Source of the DNA: Sphingomonas sp. OK281 | GTDB lineage: Bacteria; Pseudomonadota; Alphaproteobacteria; Sphingomonadales; Sphingomonadaceae | Length of the DNA stretch: 64,000 bases | Direction: 5' to 3' | Assembly: GCF_900115295.1 (NCBI RefSeq) | Contig: NZ_FOVZ01000003.1 | Coordinates: forward strand, 248,001 to 312,000 | In this document: piece after piece, positions 27,345 through 34,710 of the stretch | Position numbering within the stretch: the stretch's first letter is position 1 | Layout of the letters: every line of letters begins with the position of its first letter | Position numbers and translations under genes: made by a program | Notes under the pieces: model-generated | The model's input: only the letters and a program-made list of their open reading frames with translations | The model's database searches: none | What the model was told of the DNA's origin: nothing

Positions 27345-28418
27345 TTAGCAGGAAATCCCGGCAGCGTCGCCCGAAATGACCCGCTGCGACGTCGCTTTGC
27401 GCTCGCCGCCGTGCGCGTCCGTCCGCGCCGGCGCGGTGGCGAGGTCGTGCAGCGCCTGGGTCGGCGACCCGAGCACGGCATTGCGCGCACGCAGGCTCGC
27501 CTCGAGGAACGGCTTGGTCAGCGCCATGAACCGGCGTGGCGTCATGCCCAGGAACGTCCCCGAATCGCGCAGGAAGTGCGACGCATCGAAATAGCTGCCG
27601 TCGATCAGCGCGTAGTCCGCCTTCTCGCCCCCGGCCATCACCCGCAGCAGCGATCGCAGGAACCGGGCGCGCATCAACAGCATCTTGGGCGGAAAGCCGA
27701 AATGCCGGACCGACAGCCGGCGAAGCGCATGAGTCGGGATGTCGAGCCGATCGGCGGCGGAGGCCATGTCGGCCGGCCCGTCGGTGGCGAGGATCTCCAT
27801 CAACGACCGGATCTGCGGCGCATCGACATGGACCGGCCCCAGTCGCGCCAGCAGCAGCGCATCCAGGATCGGCGCGACCTGCGCGTCGTCCGCCGCACCT
27901 TGCAGCGCGACGACCAGTCGATCGGTGAAGCTGCGCCCCAGCACATCCTCGAGCGGGACGATCCGATTGCGAAAATCGCCCGCCGGTCGCTTGGACAATC
28001 GTGCCCAGCCGAGCGCGCTGATCCCGAAACCGATCATGATCCCGCCATGCGTGACCGCCTTCAACGCCTGGCTGGTCGGCCCGAACAGGCTGGCGGTCGG
28101 CAACGGATCATAGGTCCGCCGACCGATCGTCACCGCGATCGGCCCCGCATCGATCGCGATACGCACGTTTGCGGTGCCCGGCAGGAACCAGTCGACCTGC
28201 CCCTCCCCGCTCAATCGGTCGCCGGACGCTACGGTGGAGCGGTAGACATGATAGCCGGTGATACAGTCGGCGAGCGCCGCCGCCGGGCGGTCGTACCGGA
28301 TCGCCATGCCGTAGGGCATCGCGAAGACCGCATCCTCGACATCGGGAGCATTCGTGCCGCCCGTAACCTCGTCCGTTCGCACTCGACCCGCCCCCGCGCC
28401 ATTCTCGTTATGATTCAC
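27345..28418 (-). CDS. AraC-family transcriptional regulator
   Basis: 357 residues, GTG start at 28418. The C-terminal third has the double HTH: 'MASAADRLDIPTHALRRLSV' then 'YFDASHFLRDSGTFLGMTPR', with 'RHFGFPPKMLLMRARFLRSL' between. The N-terminal region ('DCITGYHVYRS', 'GQVDWFLPGTANVRI', 'GPTSQALKAVTHGG') is the DUF6597-like or cupin-type sensor seen in this AraC branch. Regulated genes and ligand are unknown; no obvious target lies divergently next to it. About 280 bases upstream of pcm and 3' to it hold no gene. Confidence 0.85.
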   Translation of the reverse strand: MNHNENGAGAGRVRTDEVTGGTNAPDVEDAVFAMPYGMAIRYDRPAAALADCITGYHVYRSTVASGDRLSGEGQVDWFLPGTANVRIAIDAGPIAVTIGRRTYDPLPTASLFGPTSQALKAVTHGGIMIGFGISALGWARLSKRPAGDFRNRIVPLEDVLGRSFTDRLVVALQGAADDAQVAPILDALLLARLGPVHVDAPQIRSLMEILATDGPADMASAADRLDIPTHALRRLSVRHFGFPPKMLLMRARFLRSLLRVMAGGEKADYALIDGSYFDASHFLRDSGTFLGMTPRRFMALTKPFLEASLRARNAVLGSPTQALHDLATAPARTDAHGGERKATSQRVISGDAAGISC

Positions 28419-28571
28419 GGCACTAGAGAAGGAACCGAAGGGGAGCGAGTCTCGAAATCGTCACTCTTGCCCAATTCGCCGCGCAAGGACTCCGATCCGG
28501 GCTCGATCGCATGCCGCGGCCCCACCACGCGGAACCGATCAAGAATAATCCGCCACCGCGCCAACTGACGG

Positions 28572-28600
28572 TTGACCGCACGACAAAAACGAAGCATTTG
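28572..28600 (+). promoter_or_regulatory. Possible sigma-70-type promoter of the tRNA-Cys gene
   Basis: TTGACC, a 17-base spacer and CATTTG, ending 20 bases before the tRNA. The −35 is good and the −10 weak, so this is tentative. Confidence 0.4.
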
Positions 28601-28620
28601 CGCCGCCTTCACGCAATCGG

Positions 28621-28694
28621 GGCCCGATGGCGGAGTGGTGACGTAGAGGACTGCAAATCCTCGCACCCGGGTTCGATTCCCGGTCGGGCCTCCA
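28621..28694 (+). tRNA. tRNA-Cys (GCA)
   Basis: 74 bases with an encoded CCA end. Acceptor stem GGCCCGA pairs with TCGGGCC; anticodon loop CTGCAAA between GAGGA and TCCTC gives anticodon GCA at 28653–28655; T-loop GTTCGATTC with stem CCGGG/CCCGG. The gene is complete although the island integrated in its 3' end, because the attachment core restores the last 16 bases. Confidence 0.97.
28679..28694 (+). repeat. attL core (3' end of tRNA-Cys)
   Basis: CCCGGTCGGGCCTCCA, the T-stem, acceptor and CCA end of the tRNA gene. Identical to the copy at 39319. Confidence 0.88.
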
Positions 28695-28739
28695 CCTTCT
28701 AAGATTTTCGTATATAAACGAAGACGTTAAAGGATTTTG

Positions 28740-28768
28740 GTGTCTAACATGTCCAAGTGGTTAGACAC
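28740..28768. promoter_or_regulatory. 9-bp inverted repeat near attL
   Basis: GTGTCTAAC and GTTAGACAC are perfect complements around an 11-base centre; a shorter palindrome ACACGTGT follows at 28771–28778. Their location between attL and the first cargo gene suits an operator, a recombinase arm region or a hairpin in the transcript. No T-tract follows, so it is not a simple terminator. Confidence 0.5.
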
Positions 28769-28843
28769 TTACACGTGTGATCGATTGCGCTGAACGGTGG
28801 CATCTCACTTCCCGACAGCAGCCGCGCCAGCTGAGCAACCGTT

Positions 28844-29327
28844 GATGCTTTGGTCAGCGACGTGTGATTTGAAACATCGGATCGGCGAGACCTATTACGG
28901 TTACCATTACACATGGTGCAGCCCTGTTTTCGAGGCAGCCGCAGCGCCGCAGTTTGCGCTTGGGGCTAAACAACCGCCCTCTTCTGATCCCGTCACGATT
29001 TACCGACAGCTGCACGCCGCGGTAAAAGGCAAAGATCGTCACGACCCGAAGATTGCCGGGTACCGCAAATCGTTACGCGCCATCGCTTTGAAGATGCGCG
29101 ATGAAGGAAAGCTATCGGCAGAGTACGCCGCCGAGATTGTGACTCGAGTCCGCTCAGCCGAGTTCGTTGATTGGAAGCCGCTGATGTATGTCATTCCATA
29201 CTCCGTGGTCGCACCACGGGTACAGCTGGTTCGGCTCAGGGATAGAGCGAGCGACGAACCCGAATATGTGATACCGGATCTGAAGCGCGAAGAGTTCCAC
29301 ATCATCGAGTTGATGCCATGCCTATAG
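28844..29327 (+). CDS. Island cargo protein A1, unknown
   Basis: 160 residues from ATG 28844; a GTG at 28797 would add 16. Neither has a clear ribosome-binding site. I do not recognise the family. It begins 'MLWSATCDLKHRIGETYYG', has a basic middle ('GKDRHDPKIAGYRKSLRAIA') and an acidic C-terminus ('DLKREEFHIIELMPC'). No signal peptide or membrane segment is visible, so it is probably cytosolic. Its last 10 bases overlap the next gene, so the two are translationally coupled. The pair sits between attL and the integrase, oriented towards the integrase gene. That is a common place for cargo, including defence or toxin–antitoxin pairs, but no such function can be shown. Confidence 0.7.
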
Positions 29328-30193
29328 CCGCTCTCGAAGGCCTTGATCCGAAAACGGCCGCAGCAGTGCTCGTTGAAGCCGCCCTGCAGGTTGGGCCTCA
29401 TATTTCGCACGACCGTCCATCTGTATGGCAAACTCAGGTCGACGAGGTACTGGACGAGTTGAGAACGCGCCTTAATTTGTCTGCTACGGACGTCGATGCC
29501 CGCGCACATCAGCGCCTGGACGATGCTCTGGCGGACGAAATCGATAGAGTTGCGTTTTCAGACATCGAGCTCTCAAAGGCGCGACGTTCGCTAGGTTCGA
29601 CTGGCGAACTTTCTGCCGGAGGGTATCGGGTACGCTTTCAAGGTAACTTTTTAGCGACGTTCAAGGAAGACGAGAAGTTCATTCGCCGATGCATCGATAG
29701 CGCTGAATTTACGCAGCATGTGAACCCGGCTTTTGAGTGGGAGGACCGCTTCGACGATTACCGAATCAGCCTATTCATGAAGAAGGCGAAGGCTAAGTCG
29801 GGCGAGCATTGGGTAATCGTGCAAGCAAATCGCATTAACGATGAACTACACGTCATTGCCGCATGGCGTGCGTTTCCGCGCGTCTTGAACTTAGAAAGTC
29901 TGGTTCAGCCACTGGACGTACTGCGGTCATTTGCCCTGCATTACGGCGAAATAATTAAGGCGCCCGGACATCCCGCCAAGGCGTTCCTCGAAAATATCGA
30001 TCTTGGCGCCTGGAATCGTGATCGGTTTAGTGAAAATAATCGAGTAGCAGAGCCCGTAATAAATCGATTTAAACCCCAAACCTACTACGTTGAGACCGGA
30101 TATCGAACGCCAGCAGGACGAGCAATATTGGCCTGCGCATATTCGATAGACGCAGAACTATACCGACCTGACTTGAGAAAGTACGCCTATTAG
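29318..30193 (+). CDS. Island cargo protein A2, unknown
   Basis: 291 residues, soluble. Not recognised. The N-terminal third is helical ('DPKTAAAVLVEAALQV', 'DEVLDELRTRLNL'), the middle is mixed α/β ('YRISLFMKKAKAKSGEHWVI', 'ELHVIAAWRAFPRVLNL') and the C-terminus is aromatic-rich ('FKPQTYYVETGYRTP'). It starts within the 3' end of A1 and ends 6 bases before the integrase stop, so the two transcripts converge. AT-richer wobble positions than the core genes point to transfer. A two-protein complex with A1 is plausible from the coupling, but is inference. Confidence 0.72.
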   Translation: MPIAALEGLDPKTAAAVLVEAALQVGPHISHDRPSVWQTQVDEVLDELRTRLNLSATDVDARAHQRLDDALADEIDRVAFSDIELSKARRSLGSTGELSAGGYRVRFQGNFLATFKEDEKFIRRCIDSAEFTQHVNPAFEWEDRFDDYRISLFMKKAKAKSGEHWVIVQANRINDELHVIAAWRAFPRVLNLESLVQPLDVLRSFALHYGEIIKAPGHPAKAFLENIDLGAWNRDRFSENNRVAEPVINRFKPQTYYVETGYRTPAGRAILACAYSIDAELYRPDLRKYAY

Positions 30194-30199
30194 GAGATT

Positions 30200-31330
30200 T
30201 CATAATTTTGAGATTTCGCCGGGGTTAGCACTGTCATTTATCTGCGCTTCCCAGCTCGCCAATTGACGGATGGCGTGATCTGCCATTCGTCGCTGGTCGA
30301 CGGCCCGCGTATAGGTCGCAACCTCAGCGTCGTTTTCATGGCCAGAAACGGACTTCAACGTCTGATTGCCCATATGTAGCTCGGCAAGCCGGCGCATCAT
30401 CGCCTTACGAAGCCCGTGCGCGGTGCACTGCGGCAGTCCAGCTTCGTCACACTGATCACGAAACCAGTTTCCGAATCCGGGGTTTGAGAATGGCTTCCCG
30501 TACTCGGTGACCAGAAAACACAGGTGCCCCTTATCGGCGATCGGCATTGCGACGATCGCTTCTAGCAGCTGCGGCGCGACCGGAATGCCTAGTTCACGCC
30601 CGCCCTTCGTCTGCGAGAACTCAACCCGGCCGTCCCGGATGTGCTGACGTCCCATGCGGATCGCATCGACTCGACGCTGGCCCGTCCAGAGCATCAACTC
30701 CATCGCAAGACGCGGCTTGCTGCCGATCGGATGGTGAGCGCGGTATTGAGCTATTTCGACCTCGGTCCAGGTGTGAAAGCCCTTTGATCGTTCGCCTCGG
30801 GCGACCTTCACCCGCTCTGCCTGATTGACTGGGTTGTCGGAGCGCATCTTCAGCTTCACGGCGAAATCGAATAGCCGGACCAACTCCTTGCGAAGTTTGC
30901 GCGCCGCCTCGACACCGCCCTCCATGCGCTTACCGACGAGCACCTTCGGGAGCTTGGCGGCGACGATCGCGTCGATATGCTCAAACCCGATCCGCGCAAC
31001 CGGCTTGGCGCCATACGATTCGCGGAACCGACATAGGATCGCCCTCACCTTTGCCTGCGTTGCTACCGTCGGTCCGAGCCGGCTTGGCGTAGCAAGATAC
31101 CGGGTAACCAGATCGTCGATCGTGCCTGGCGCCGCGCGCTCGATCGCGACGGCGACGCTGCTCTCGGGAGCATCCAAGAACCCACGGTACTCCTGCCGGA
31201 ATTCCTCGGTCCCGAGCGCGGACGCAAAGTAACGACTCGTGTACCCCTTGCGCCGGAAGCGGAAGCGCTCCTTGCCATGGCGGTCTCGAAAGACAGTCAC
31301 GTACTGAGGGAGGAACCTACGCTTTGCCAT
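30200..31330 (-). CDS. int: Tyrosine recombinase (phage-type integrase)
   Basis: 376 residues from ATG 31330; a longer reading upstream overlaps the 61-residue gene more deeply. The catalytic residues are in order: Arg in 'LWTGQRRVDAIRMG', Lys in 'SQTKGGRELGIPV', His-x-x-Arg in 'AHGLRKAMMRRLAE', His in 'VSGHENDAEVATY', and the nucleophile in 'ATYTRAVDQRRM'. N-terminal SAM-like core-binding and arm-binding regions are present ('YVTVFRDRHGKERFRFRR'). It is expected to integrate and excise the island at tRNA-Cys. It is the last gene of four overlapping minus-strand genes, which is typical of phage int operons. Confidence 0.93.
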   Translation of the reverse strand: MAKRRFLPQYVTVFRDRHGKERFRFRRKGYTSRYFASALGTEEFRQEYRGFLDAPESSVAVAIERAAPGTIDDLVTRYLATPSRLGPTVATQAKVRAILCRFRESYGAKPVARIGFEHIDAIVAAKLPKVLVGKRMEGGVEAARKLRKELVRLFDFAVKLKMRSDNPVNQAERVKVARGERSKGFHTWTEVEIAQYRAHHPIGSKPRLAMELMLWTGQRRVDAIRMGRQHIRDGRVEFSQTKGGRELGIPVAPQLLEAIVAMPIADKGHLCFLVTEYGKPFSNPGFGNWFRDQCDEAGLPQCTAHGLRKAMMRRLAELHMGNQTLKSVSGHENDAEVATYTRAVDQRRMADHAIRQLASWEAQINDSANPGEISKL

Positions 31331-31502
31331 GTAGCACGCTATCCCACGGGTTCGGATCAACGGGAGGCGCGACCGATTCGCTAAGGATGACGATCTTCCC
31401 GTTCGGATCAATCTCTATGCGTCCGACCATCATGCCGGCTTTCGTCGCGCCACGCACTGCGCGTGTCACGTCAGCCTCCTTGAAACGTGCCGCGGCGCTC
31501 AT
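31317..31502 (-). CDS. Small phage-like protein upstream of the integrase
   Basis: 61 residues: a helical N-terminus ('FKEADVTRAVRGATKAG') and a short β-hairpin ('GRIEIDPNGKIVIL'). Its ATG overlaps the stop of the gene before it (ATGA) and its last 14 bases overlap the integrase start. Proteins of this size and pattern are frequent just upstream of integrases in alphaproteobacterial prophages. An excisionase-like role is possible from position only, since no winged-helix motif is clear. Confidence 0.75.
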   Translation of the reverse strand: MSAAARFKEADVTRAVRGATKAGMMVGRIEIDPNGKIVILSESVAPPVDPNPWDSVLHGKA

Positions 31503-32041
31503 GCTGCTGCCCTTTCATGTGGGAAATAGCCCATCTTTCGAAGCTCGATATTGGCGAAGGTGATCGCGCGGCGGTTGCAGTAAGGCGCGCGCTGCTGCCA
31601 CCAGAGCATCGCTTCCAGCGCGGCTGCGTAGCTCTCCCAGTGGAGATAGGGCAGGACGCGCGCGGTCGTGGTGTCGTGCATGTCGACGAGCGCCCATAGC
31701 TCCGCCAGCGACCGAACGAAGAACCGCTCGCCGTATTCGCTGACGACCGCCTGGCGCGCGTTGTCGCGCCGCTTCGTCGCTCCGGAAAGAACTGCCTTCA
31801 GGTCCGCGACCTTCTCCTCGTCGGTCGCGCCCTTGATCGGCGGAAGCTCGATGCGCGCGTAATGCGCCCAGTCGTCGGCGATGGCGGTTGAGATCCGCAG
31901 GCGGGTGGCGGCGTCCTTAGCGGACAGCTTGCCGGCCGCGACCAGCGCGGGGTCACCTTCCGCCCGGTTCTTGCGGACGTCCTCGGCGACGATCGCCATC
32001 TCGGCATCGGCGTAGAGGAAGCGAGGACGTTCACTCATCAT
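31499..32041 (-). CDS. Phage-like island protein, unknown (180 aa)
   Basis: 180 residues, soluble, helical. Segments such as 'EKVADLKAVLSGATKRRDNA' and 'HWESYAAALEAMLWWQQRAP' alternate charged and aromatic residues. Not recognised. Its start overlaps the previous gene's stop (ATGATGA) and its stop overlaps the 61-residue gene, so it is part of the int operon. Codon use is GC-rich like the core, unlike the cargo to the right. Confidence 0.72.
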   Translation of the reverse strand: MMSERPRFLYADAEMAIVAEDVRKNRAEGDPALVAAGKLSAKDAATRLRISTAIADDWAHYARIELPPIKGATDEEKVADLKAVLSGATKRRDNARQAVVSEYGERFFVRSLAELWALVDMHDTTTARVLPYLHWESYAAALEAMLWWQQRAPYCNRRAITFANIELRKMGYFPHERAAA

Positions 32042-32346
32042 AGCGGATCGAACCCAGTAAGGATGCGCAGGATCATAAATGCAGGCCATTCCATCCGGCC
32101 GCGGCCGTCGTTGGCTGCGCGATCCTCGTCGCGGTAGCGTTGGACCAGCGTGGCGTAATACGACGAGGCGGTTTTGCCGGCTTCTCTCGCCTCTGGTGTG
32201 CCTCGGGTGCCGTTGCGCGTGATCCGTGCGACCATCCCAAGCGGCGTCAGCACGCGACCTCGCGTCGTGGCGCGATTGTTCCAGTCGACGGTATGGGCCG
32301 GCTTGCAGAACAGCTGATTGACCACCTTCGGCTCGAAGGGCTTCAT
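32038..32346 (-). CDS. Phage-like island protein, unknown (about 102 aa)
   Basis: 102 residues from ATG 32346; ATG 32235 would give 65. It shows a basic central segment ('MVARITRNGTRGTPEAREAG') and an aromatic C-terminus ('EWPAFMILRILTGFDPL'). First gene of the int operon; its stop overlaps the next start by four bases. The longer start would overlap the endolysin frame antisense by about 54 bases, so the shorter start may be right. Function unknown. Confidence 0.55.
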   Translation of the reverse strand: MKPFEPKVVNQLFCKPAHTVDWNNRATTRGRVLTPLGMVARITRNGTRGTPEAREAGKTASSYYATLVQRYRDEDRAANDGRGRMEWPAFMILRILTGFDPL

Positions 32347-32826
32347 GCACTGCTCATCGAGATGGGGAAAGAGAGGTGGTCGATCGCCTGGGTAGCCTAC
32401 GGGCTCGCCACCGCGTTCCACGAAACCGGTGCCGCCATGCAGCCGGTTCGCGAGTCGCCGCGCGTTTCGGAGGCATGGCGGAAGAAGAACCTGCGGTACT
32501 GGCCTTGGTACGGCCGCGGTTATCCGCAGACGACTTGGGAGACGAACTACCGGAAGATGGACAAGCGTCTCGGCCTGAATGGTACGCTGATCGCAAACCC
32601 GGATCGGATGCTCGAACACCGGATCGCGGCCCTTACGATGGTCTATGGCATGGCCGAAGGCCTGTTCTCCGGCCGGAAGCTCGGCACCTATTTGCCGGTG
32701 GAATTAGGCACGAGAGCACAGTTCGTGGCGGCCCGGCCGATCATCAACTCCACGGATCGAGACGAACTCGTCGCCGGCTACGCTATGTCGTTTCAGGCTG
32801 CGCTGGTCGCGGGTGGTTGGGCGTAG
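32293..32826 (+). CDS. GH19-type phage endolysin, probably N-terminally truncated
   Basis: About 177 residues from ATG 32293. 'YGLATAFHETGAAMQPVRE', 'YWPWYGRGYPQTTWETNYRK' and 'MAEGLFSGRKLGTYLP' followed by 'INSTDRDELVAGY' are the order seen in phage GH19 lysozyme/chitinase-like endolysins; the catalytic Glu would be in 'FHETG'. Homologues carry a further N-terminal helix ('FF..VR') that is not visible here; an ATG at 32362 would lose even more of the conserved 'LEGLHALL' helix. It probably survives as a lysis-gene remnant. There is no holin or spanin beside it. Its 3' end overlaps the convergent gene at 32783. Confidence 0.7.
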   Translation: MGRLAEQLIDHLRLEGLHALLIEMGKERWSIAWVAYGLATAFHETGAAMQPVRESPRVSEAWRKKNLRYWPWYGRGYPQTTWETNYRKMDKRLGLNGTLIANPDRMLEHRIAALTMVYGMAEGLFSGRKLGTYLPVELGTRAQFVAARPIINSTDRDELVAGYAMSFQAALVAGGWA

Positions 32827-33142
32827 GGTCCGCTCTCCCTTTCGCCAGTGCGTCGATCAGCTTGATGTCGTGCGGCACGCCTACGTCTTGGCAGATGCGC
32901 GAGAACTGCGTGCCTGCCCACGTCACCCGGAGGTCTGGTGGCTGACGATCGCGCCCAAGCAAGGTCAGCCAGAGCGTGTCGAACGGGTCGCGGTTCTTCG
33001 ATAGGCAAGCTGAGTACAGGTATGCCAGCGCCAGCCGTACGCCGTGCTCGGGCGGCTTCAGCGGACCGCCGGTCTGTAGCTTCCTGATCGCATCGTCCAG
33101 CACTACTAGCGCAATGAACGTGGTTCGGTTGGGCTTGGGCAC
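32783..33142 (-). CDS. Island hypothetical protein (119 aa)
   Basis: 119 residues from GTG 33142 ('PKPNRTTFIALVVLDDAIR'); the frame is open for 36 more codons upstream without a good start. It has 'HGVRLALAYLYSACLSKNRD' and 'FDTLWLTLLGRDRQPPDL', suggesting a small helical domain. Not recognised. It overlaps the endolysin end by 44 bases on the opposite strand. It is GC-rich and marks the right edge of the phage-like part of the island. Confidence 0.55.
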   Translation of the reverse strand: MPKPNRTTFIALVVLDDAIRKLQTGGPLKPPEHGVRLALAYLYSACLSKNRDPFDTLWLTLLGRDRQPPDLRVTWAGTQFSRICQDVGVPHDIKLIDALAKGRADPTPNHPRPAQPETT

Positions 33143-33292
33143 GGCATCATCGCTCCGACTCGTCAGAGCGACGCTGTATCGAGTTCTGCGTTTGTTCTCA
33201 ATTCGCGCCGCGTGCCAATGCGGCCGTGATTTGATCGACGTCAGCAGCAACCCAGCTTCGATCCTCGACCGCGATGTGGCCCAATGCCAGAC

Positions 33293-33322
33293 TTGAAGAT
33301 GCCCTACGACATACCCTATTAA
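33293..33322 (+). promoter_or_regulatory. Possible promoter of the three-gene cassette
   Basis: TTGAAG, 18 bases, TATTAA, about 42 bases before the first start codon. Four of six bases fit at each box. It lies where composition shifts from GC-rich to AT-rich. Confidence 0.4.
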
Positions 33323-33364
33323 CCCGTACCGAATAGCAAGACGCGTACGGCGAAGGGTTTAGAT

Positions 33365-34111
33365 ATGCACTGGCAAGCGGATAGCATTAAGGCGGTGCTG
33401 TTCACAGCTCCGTTTGGATCTCATCGTGACGCGTCTGAGCTCTGGGCGGAGGCCTTCCCCGGCGACACTCCGGACGGGTATCAACGTAATCCAAGCGCCC
33501 CAAATCTGCAATCTTCCGCCTCAGGTGAGCGCTACGGCTTCGTAATAAACGTTACCGCCCAGGTTGGTCAGATATCGGTCGTCGCGACACCTGTCTTCCG
33601 CCAGGTGCCAGGGCTGGTGATGCCTGGACTTACCCCGCCGCGAATAGCTGAAGTTACCGACGCTACATACATCGCCGTGGAAGCGATGAAGCGCCTTGCG
33701 CCTAGTTTTCAAGCCGCACGGATAGCGTTGATATTGGAGTTGGCGAAAACTGCGGTTGGTGTTGTTACCGCGGACATGATGTCCGAGGAACTTCCTAATG
33801 TTCCGTTTCCGCCGGGATCAATTGAACCATCTTTTCAGTTTAACTCTCTCGCACCACTACCCTCCGCTCCCCATATAACTTTAAATCGCATCTGTATTTG
33901 GAGTTCTGGTCAAGTAGGTTTCTTTGGCGGGAACATGCCGGGCGTACCAGCTAACGGACCAATGGCGATGAGCAGCTTTATTGGGTTCAATGTCGACGTC
34001 AACACGTCCCCAAGCCAAAACCTTTTCGGTGTTAACCTAACCGATGCGTTTGATTGCCTTCGATCAGAAGCTCTCAGTATCGCCGAAAACCAAATGCGCC
34101 ACTTCCTGTGA
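33365..34111 (+). CDS. Three-gene cassette, protein B1, unknown
   Basis: 248 residues with GAAGGG nine bases before the ATG. I cannot assign a family. It begins 'MHWQADSIKAVLFTAPFGSH', then shows a Pro/Gly-rich β region ('RQVPGLVMPGLTPPRIAEVT'), a helix ('YIAVEAMKRLAPSFQAARIA') and a C-terminal β-sheet ('FIGFNVDVNTSPSQNLFGV') ending in a helix. There is no signal peptide or membrane segment. The layout, a long β domain ending in a helix that caps a coupled downstream gene, is loosely like TIGR04255-type proteins, but I see no diagnostic motif. Its stop overlaps the B2 GTG start by four bases. Lower GC than the core. Confidence 0.78.
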   Translation: MHWQADSIKAVLFTAPFGSHRDASELWAEAFPGDTPDGYQRNPSAPNLQSSASGERYGFVINVTAQVGQISVVATPVFRQVPGLVMPGLTPPRIAEVTDATYIAVEAMKRLAPSFQAARIALILELAKTAVGVVTADMMSEELPNVPFPPGSIEPSFQFNSLAPLPSAPHITLNRICIWSSGQVGFFGGNMPGVPANGPMAMSSFIGFNVDVNTSPSQNLFGVNLTDAFDCLRSEALSIAENQMRHFL

Positions 34112-34710
34112 CCGCCGACGCACGCGCAATCGTTGATCCATCTTCTGCAATCTGGAAAGCTGTCGTCGAGGGATCGAACCTGGCTGCTGAGCCGGGCCTA
34201 TCAGTTCGAGGACAGCATTATGCGCAAGATGTAAGTATAGTTACTTCAGATTACAGGCTTCATAAATCGCTCCTGACAAGCAGCGCTGCCGCAGTCGAAA
34301 ACCTTAGCCTTTCATGTTACGTTCGTTTTAGTTCCGCACATGTGATCCCATCGTCGAATAGCGCGACGTCGCTATCATCCTTGGCGGACAACTATTACGC
34401 ACGCGCTGCAAGCCAAATATCCCAGCTTCGCGGAGCGACGGATGACTTCGGCGATCAGCTTATGGAAGAGGCTGCGATAGATACCGCGGAAGCTATATTG
34501 AGTAATCTAAAGCGGGCAAACTACACTCCACCTGAGGTAAGCTGGCATGGCGGCGATGCCGTTGTCATGCTCTGGACAGCAAAGGATATGACCTTCGCGA
34601 TTACCGTAACCGATGGGGAATGGGGTTACGTGGCTCGTCGAGCAGGCAAGCAAATCCGCGAGGACGACTCGCTGAAGGTTGAGCGCTTCGCCTTGGGATA
34701 CACTCGATAA
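34108..34710 (+). CDS. Three-gene cassette, protein B2, unknown
   Basis: 200 residues, GTG start inside the B1 stop (GTGA). N-terminal half low in order ('ADARAIVDPSSAIWKAVVEG'). The C-terminal half is a compact α/β unit: helix 'MEEAAIDTAEAILSNLKRA', then strands 'PPEVSWHGGDAVVMLWT' and 'MTFAITVTDGEWGYVARR'. That helix plus three-strand pattern is common to small accessory proteins but I cannot name a family. Tight overlap with B1 and direct abutment to B3 mean all three should be made in fixed ratio from one message. Confidence 0.78.
   Translation: MTADARAIVDPSSAIWKAVVEGSNLAAEPGLSVRGQHYAQDVSIVTSDYRLHKSLLTSSAAAVENLSLSCYVRFSSAHVIPSSNSATSLSSLADNYYARAASQISQLRGATDDFGDQLMEEAAIDTAEAILSNLKRANYTPPEVSWHGGDAVVMLWTAKDMTFAITVTDGEWGYVARRAGKQIREDDSLKVERFALGYTR

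Noticed and set aside
33365..34111. Naming B1 as a TIGR04255-family protein
   Set aside because: Only the general layout is similar; no diagnostic motif could be found by eye, so the gene is left unnamed.
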